This document shows, piece after piece, positions 4,901 through 5,141 of a DNA stretch of 5,141 nucleotides. Under the pieces are notes generated by a model. That model did not search any database. It was not told the origin of the DNA and was given only the letters and a program-made list of their open reading frames with translations. Position numbers and translations under genes: made by a program. The DNA lies in contig CASEPH010000356.1 of assembly GCA_949289625.1 (NCBI GenBank), forward strand, positions 1 through 5,141, written 5' to 3'. Within the stretch, counting starts at the first letter, position 1, and every line of letters starts with the position of its first letter. The stretch is from an uncultured Clostridia bacterium. Lineage in GTDB: Bacteria; Bacillota_A; Clostridia; Oscillospirales; Oscillospiraceae.

Positions 4901-5141
4901 TCATACCGCCTGTGTCAGTTCCTTCCTGATCCGCCCCCTGGCCAGCCTCGCGTACTCGTCTGTGACCTCGATGCCTGTGGCGGCGTAGCCCTCCAGCACA
5001 GCGGCCAGCACGGTGGTGCCGCTGCCGGCGAAGGGGTCCAGGATATGGCCTCCCGGTTCGGTGATCTTCACGATGTCCCGCATCAGCTGGAGGGGCTTCT
5101 CCGTCAGGTGGATGCGCTTCTGGGGATTGCCGTACTTGAAC
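4901..5141 (-). CDS. C-terminal part of a beta-class DNA methyltransferase (5' end outside window)
   Basis: The frame is open to the right edge and stops with TGA (4903-4901), giving 79 visible codons. They hold the C-terminal landmarks of amino-methyltransferases with permuted (beta) order: HLTEKPLQLM, then the SAM-binding motif I DPFAGSGTTVLAAVLEGY, then GIEVTDEYARLARGRI. The DPPY catalytic motif and target recognition region would lie off the window, so N6-adenine versus N4-cytosine specificity cannot be told. It is probably a solitary or element-encoded methyltransferase; no restriction gene is visible. The last codons (RLARGRIRKELT) are encoded by the right copy of the 33-bp repeat, and the final residues QAV differ from the orphan end (ELEPCA) at 3212. 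Confidence 0.9.
   Translation of the reverse strand, partial: FKYGNPQKRIHLTEKPLQLMRDIVKITEPGGHILDPFAGSGTTVLAAVLEGYAATGIEVTDEYARLARGRIRKELTQAV
4916..4948. repeat. right copy of the 33-bp direct repeat flanking the AbiE cassette
   Basis: It matches 3233-3265 at 31 of 33 positions, at a fixed offset of 1683 bp and in the same orientation. It lies inside the methyltransferase coding sequence and ends 13 nt from its stop codon. The repeats enclose abiEi, abiEii and their promoter and nothing else. Confidence 0.85.

Noticed and set aside
1..5141. CRISPR array, tRNA, rRNA, insertion sequence or integrase
   Set aside because: No regularly spaced repeats, no tRNA-like or rRNA-like stretches, and no transposase or recombinase frame could be found by reading both strands.

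Overview
The window looks like an accessory region of a low-to-moderate GC Gram-positive (Firmicutes/Clostridia-type) gut bacterium, probably part of an integrative or conjugative element or genomic island. The grounds are strong AGGAGG-type ribosome binding sites, tightly packed or overlapping genes, several toxin-antitoxin-like modules, two broken gene remnants and a patchy base composition (hand-counted samples: 38% GC at 541-600 against 63% at 2401-2460). No integrase, relaxase, tRNA, rRNA or CRISPR array is visible, so the host and element type are inferred.

Layout from right to left, following the mainly minus-strand direction. The 3' part of a beta-class DNA methyltransferase gene enters from the right edge (4901-5141, minus). 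Beside it, in the opposite orientation, is a complete type IV AbiE toxin-antitoxin pair (abiEi 3375-3968 and abiEii 3965-4891, plus). The pair has its own promoter, and an inverted-repeat operator overlaps the -10. It is bracketed by a 33-bp imperfect direct repeat (3233-3265 and 4916-4948). Both copies are in frame with the methyltransferase C-terminus; the left copy lies in a 31-codon orphan frame that looks like the original end of that gene. AbiE therefore appears to be a cassette inserted at the 3' end of the methyltransferase gene.

Next on the minus strand is a coupled two-gene unit (2394-3123): a VapD-like ribonuclease preceded by a small protein that seems to share the same FD-containing, Cas2/VapD-like layout. 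Then comes a pair overlapping by 41 nt (1191-2277), driven by a good sigma-A promoter: an MNT-type minimal nucleotidyltransferase and a class II (N-terminally self-inhibited) Fic AMP-transferase. A strong hairpin terminator follows.

The left 1.1 kb is more AT-rich. It holds an 81-codon, 5'-truncated gene fragment (887-1132) that starts at an inverted repeat, an unrecognised acidic 211-residue protein (223-858), and the first 17 codons of another minus-strand gene that starts with TTG (1-53). In front of that gene are two near-identical 19-bp dyad elements, whose centres are 35 bp apart. Functionally the window reads as a defence/stability island: three toxin-antitoxin-like modules plus a DNA methyltransferase in about 4 kb. 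The identities of AbiE, Fic, the nucleotidyltransferase, VapD and the methyltransferase rest on visible motifs; roles in phage defence or element maintenance are inferred.
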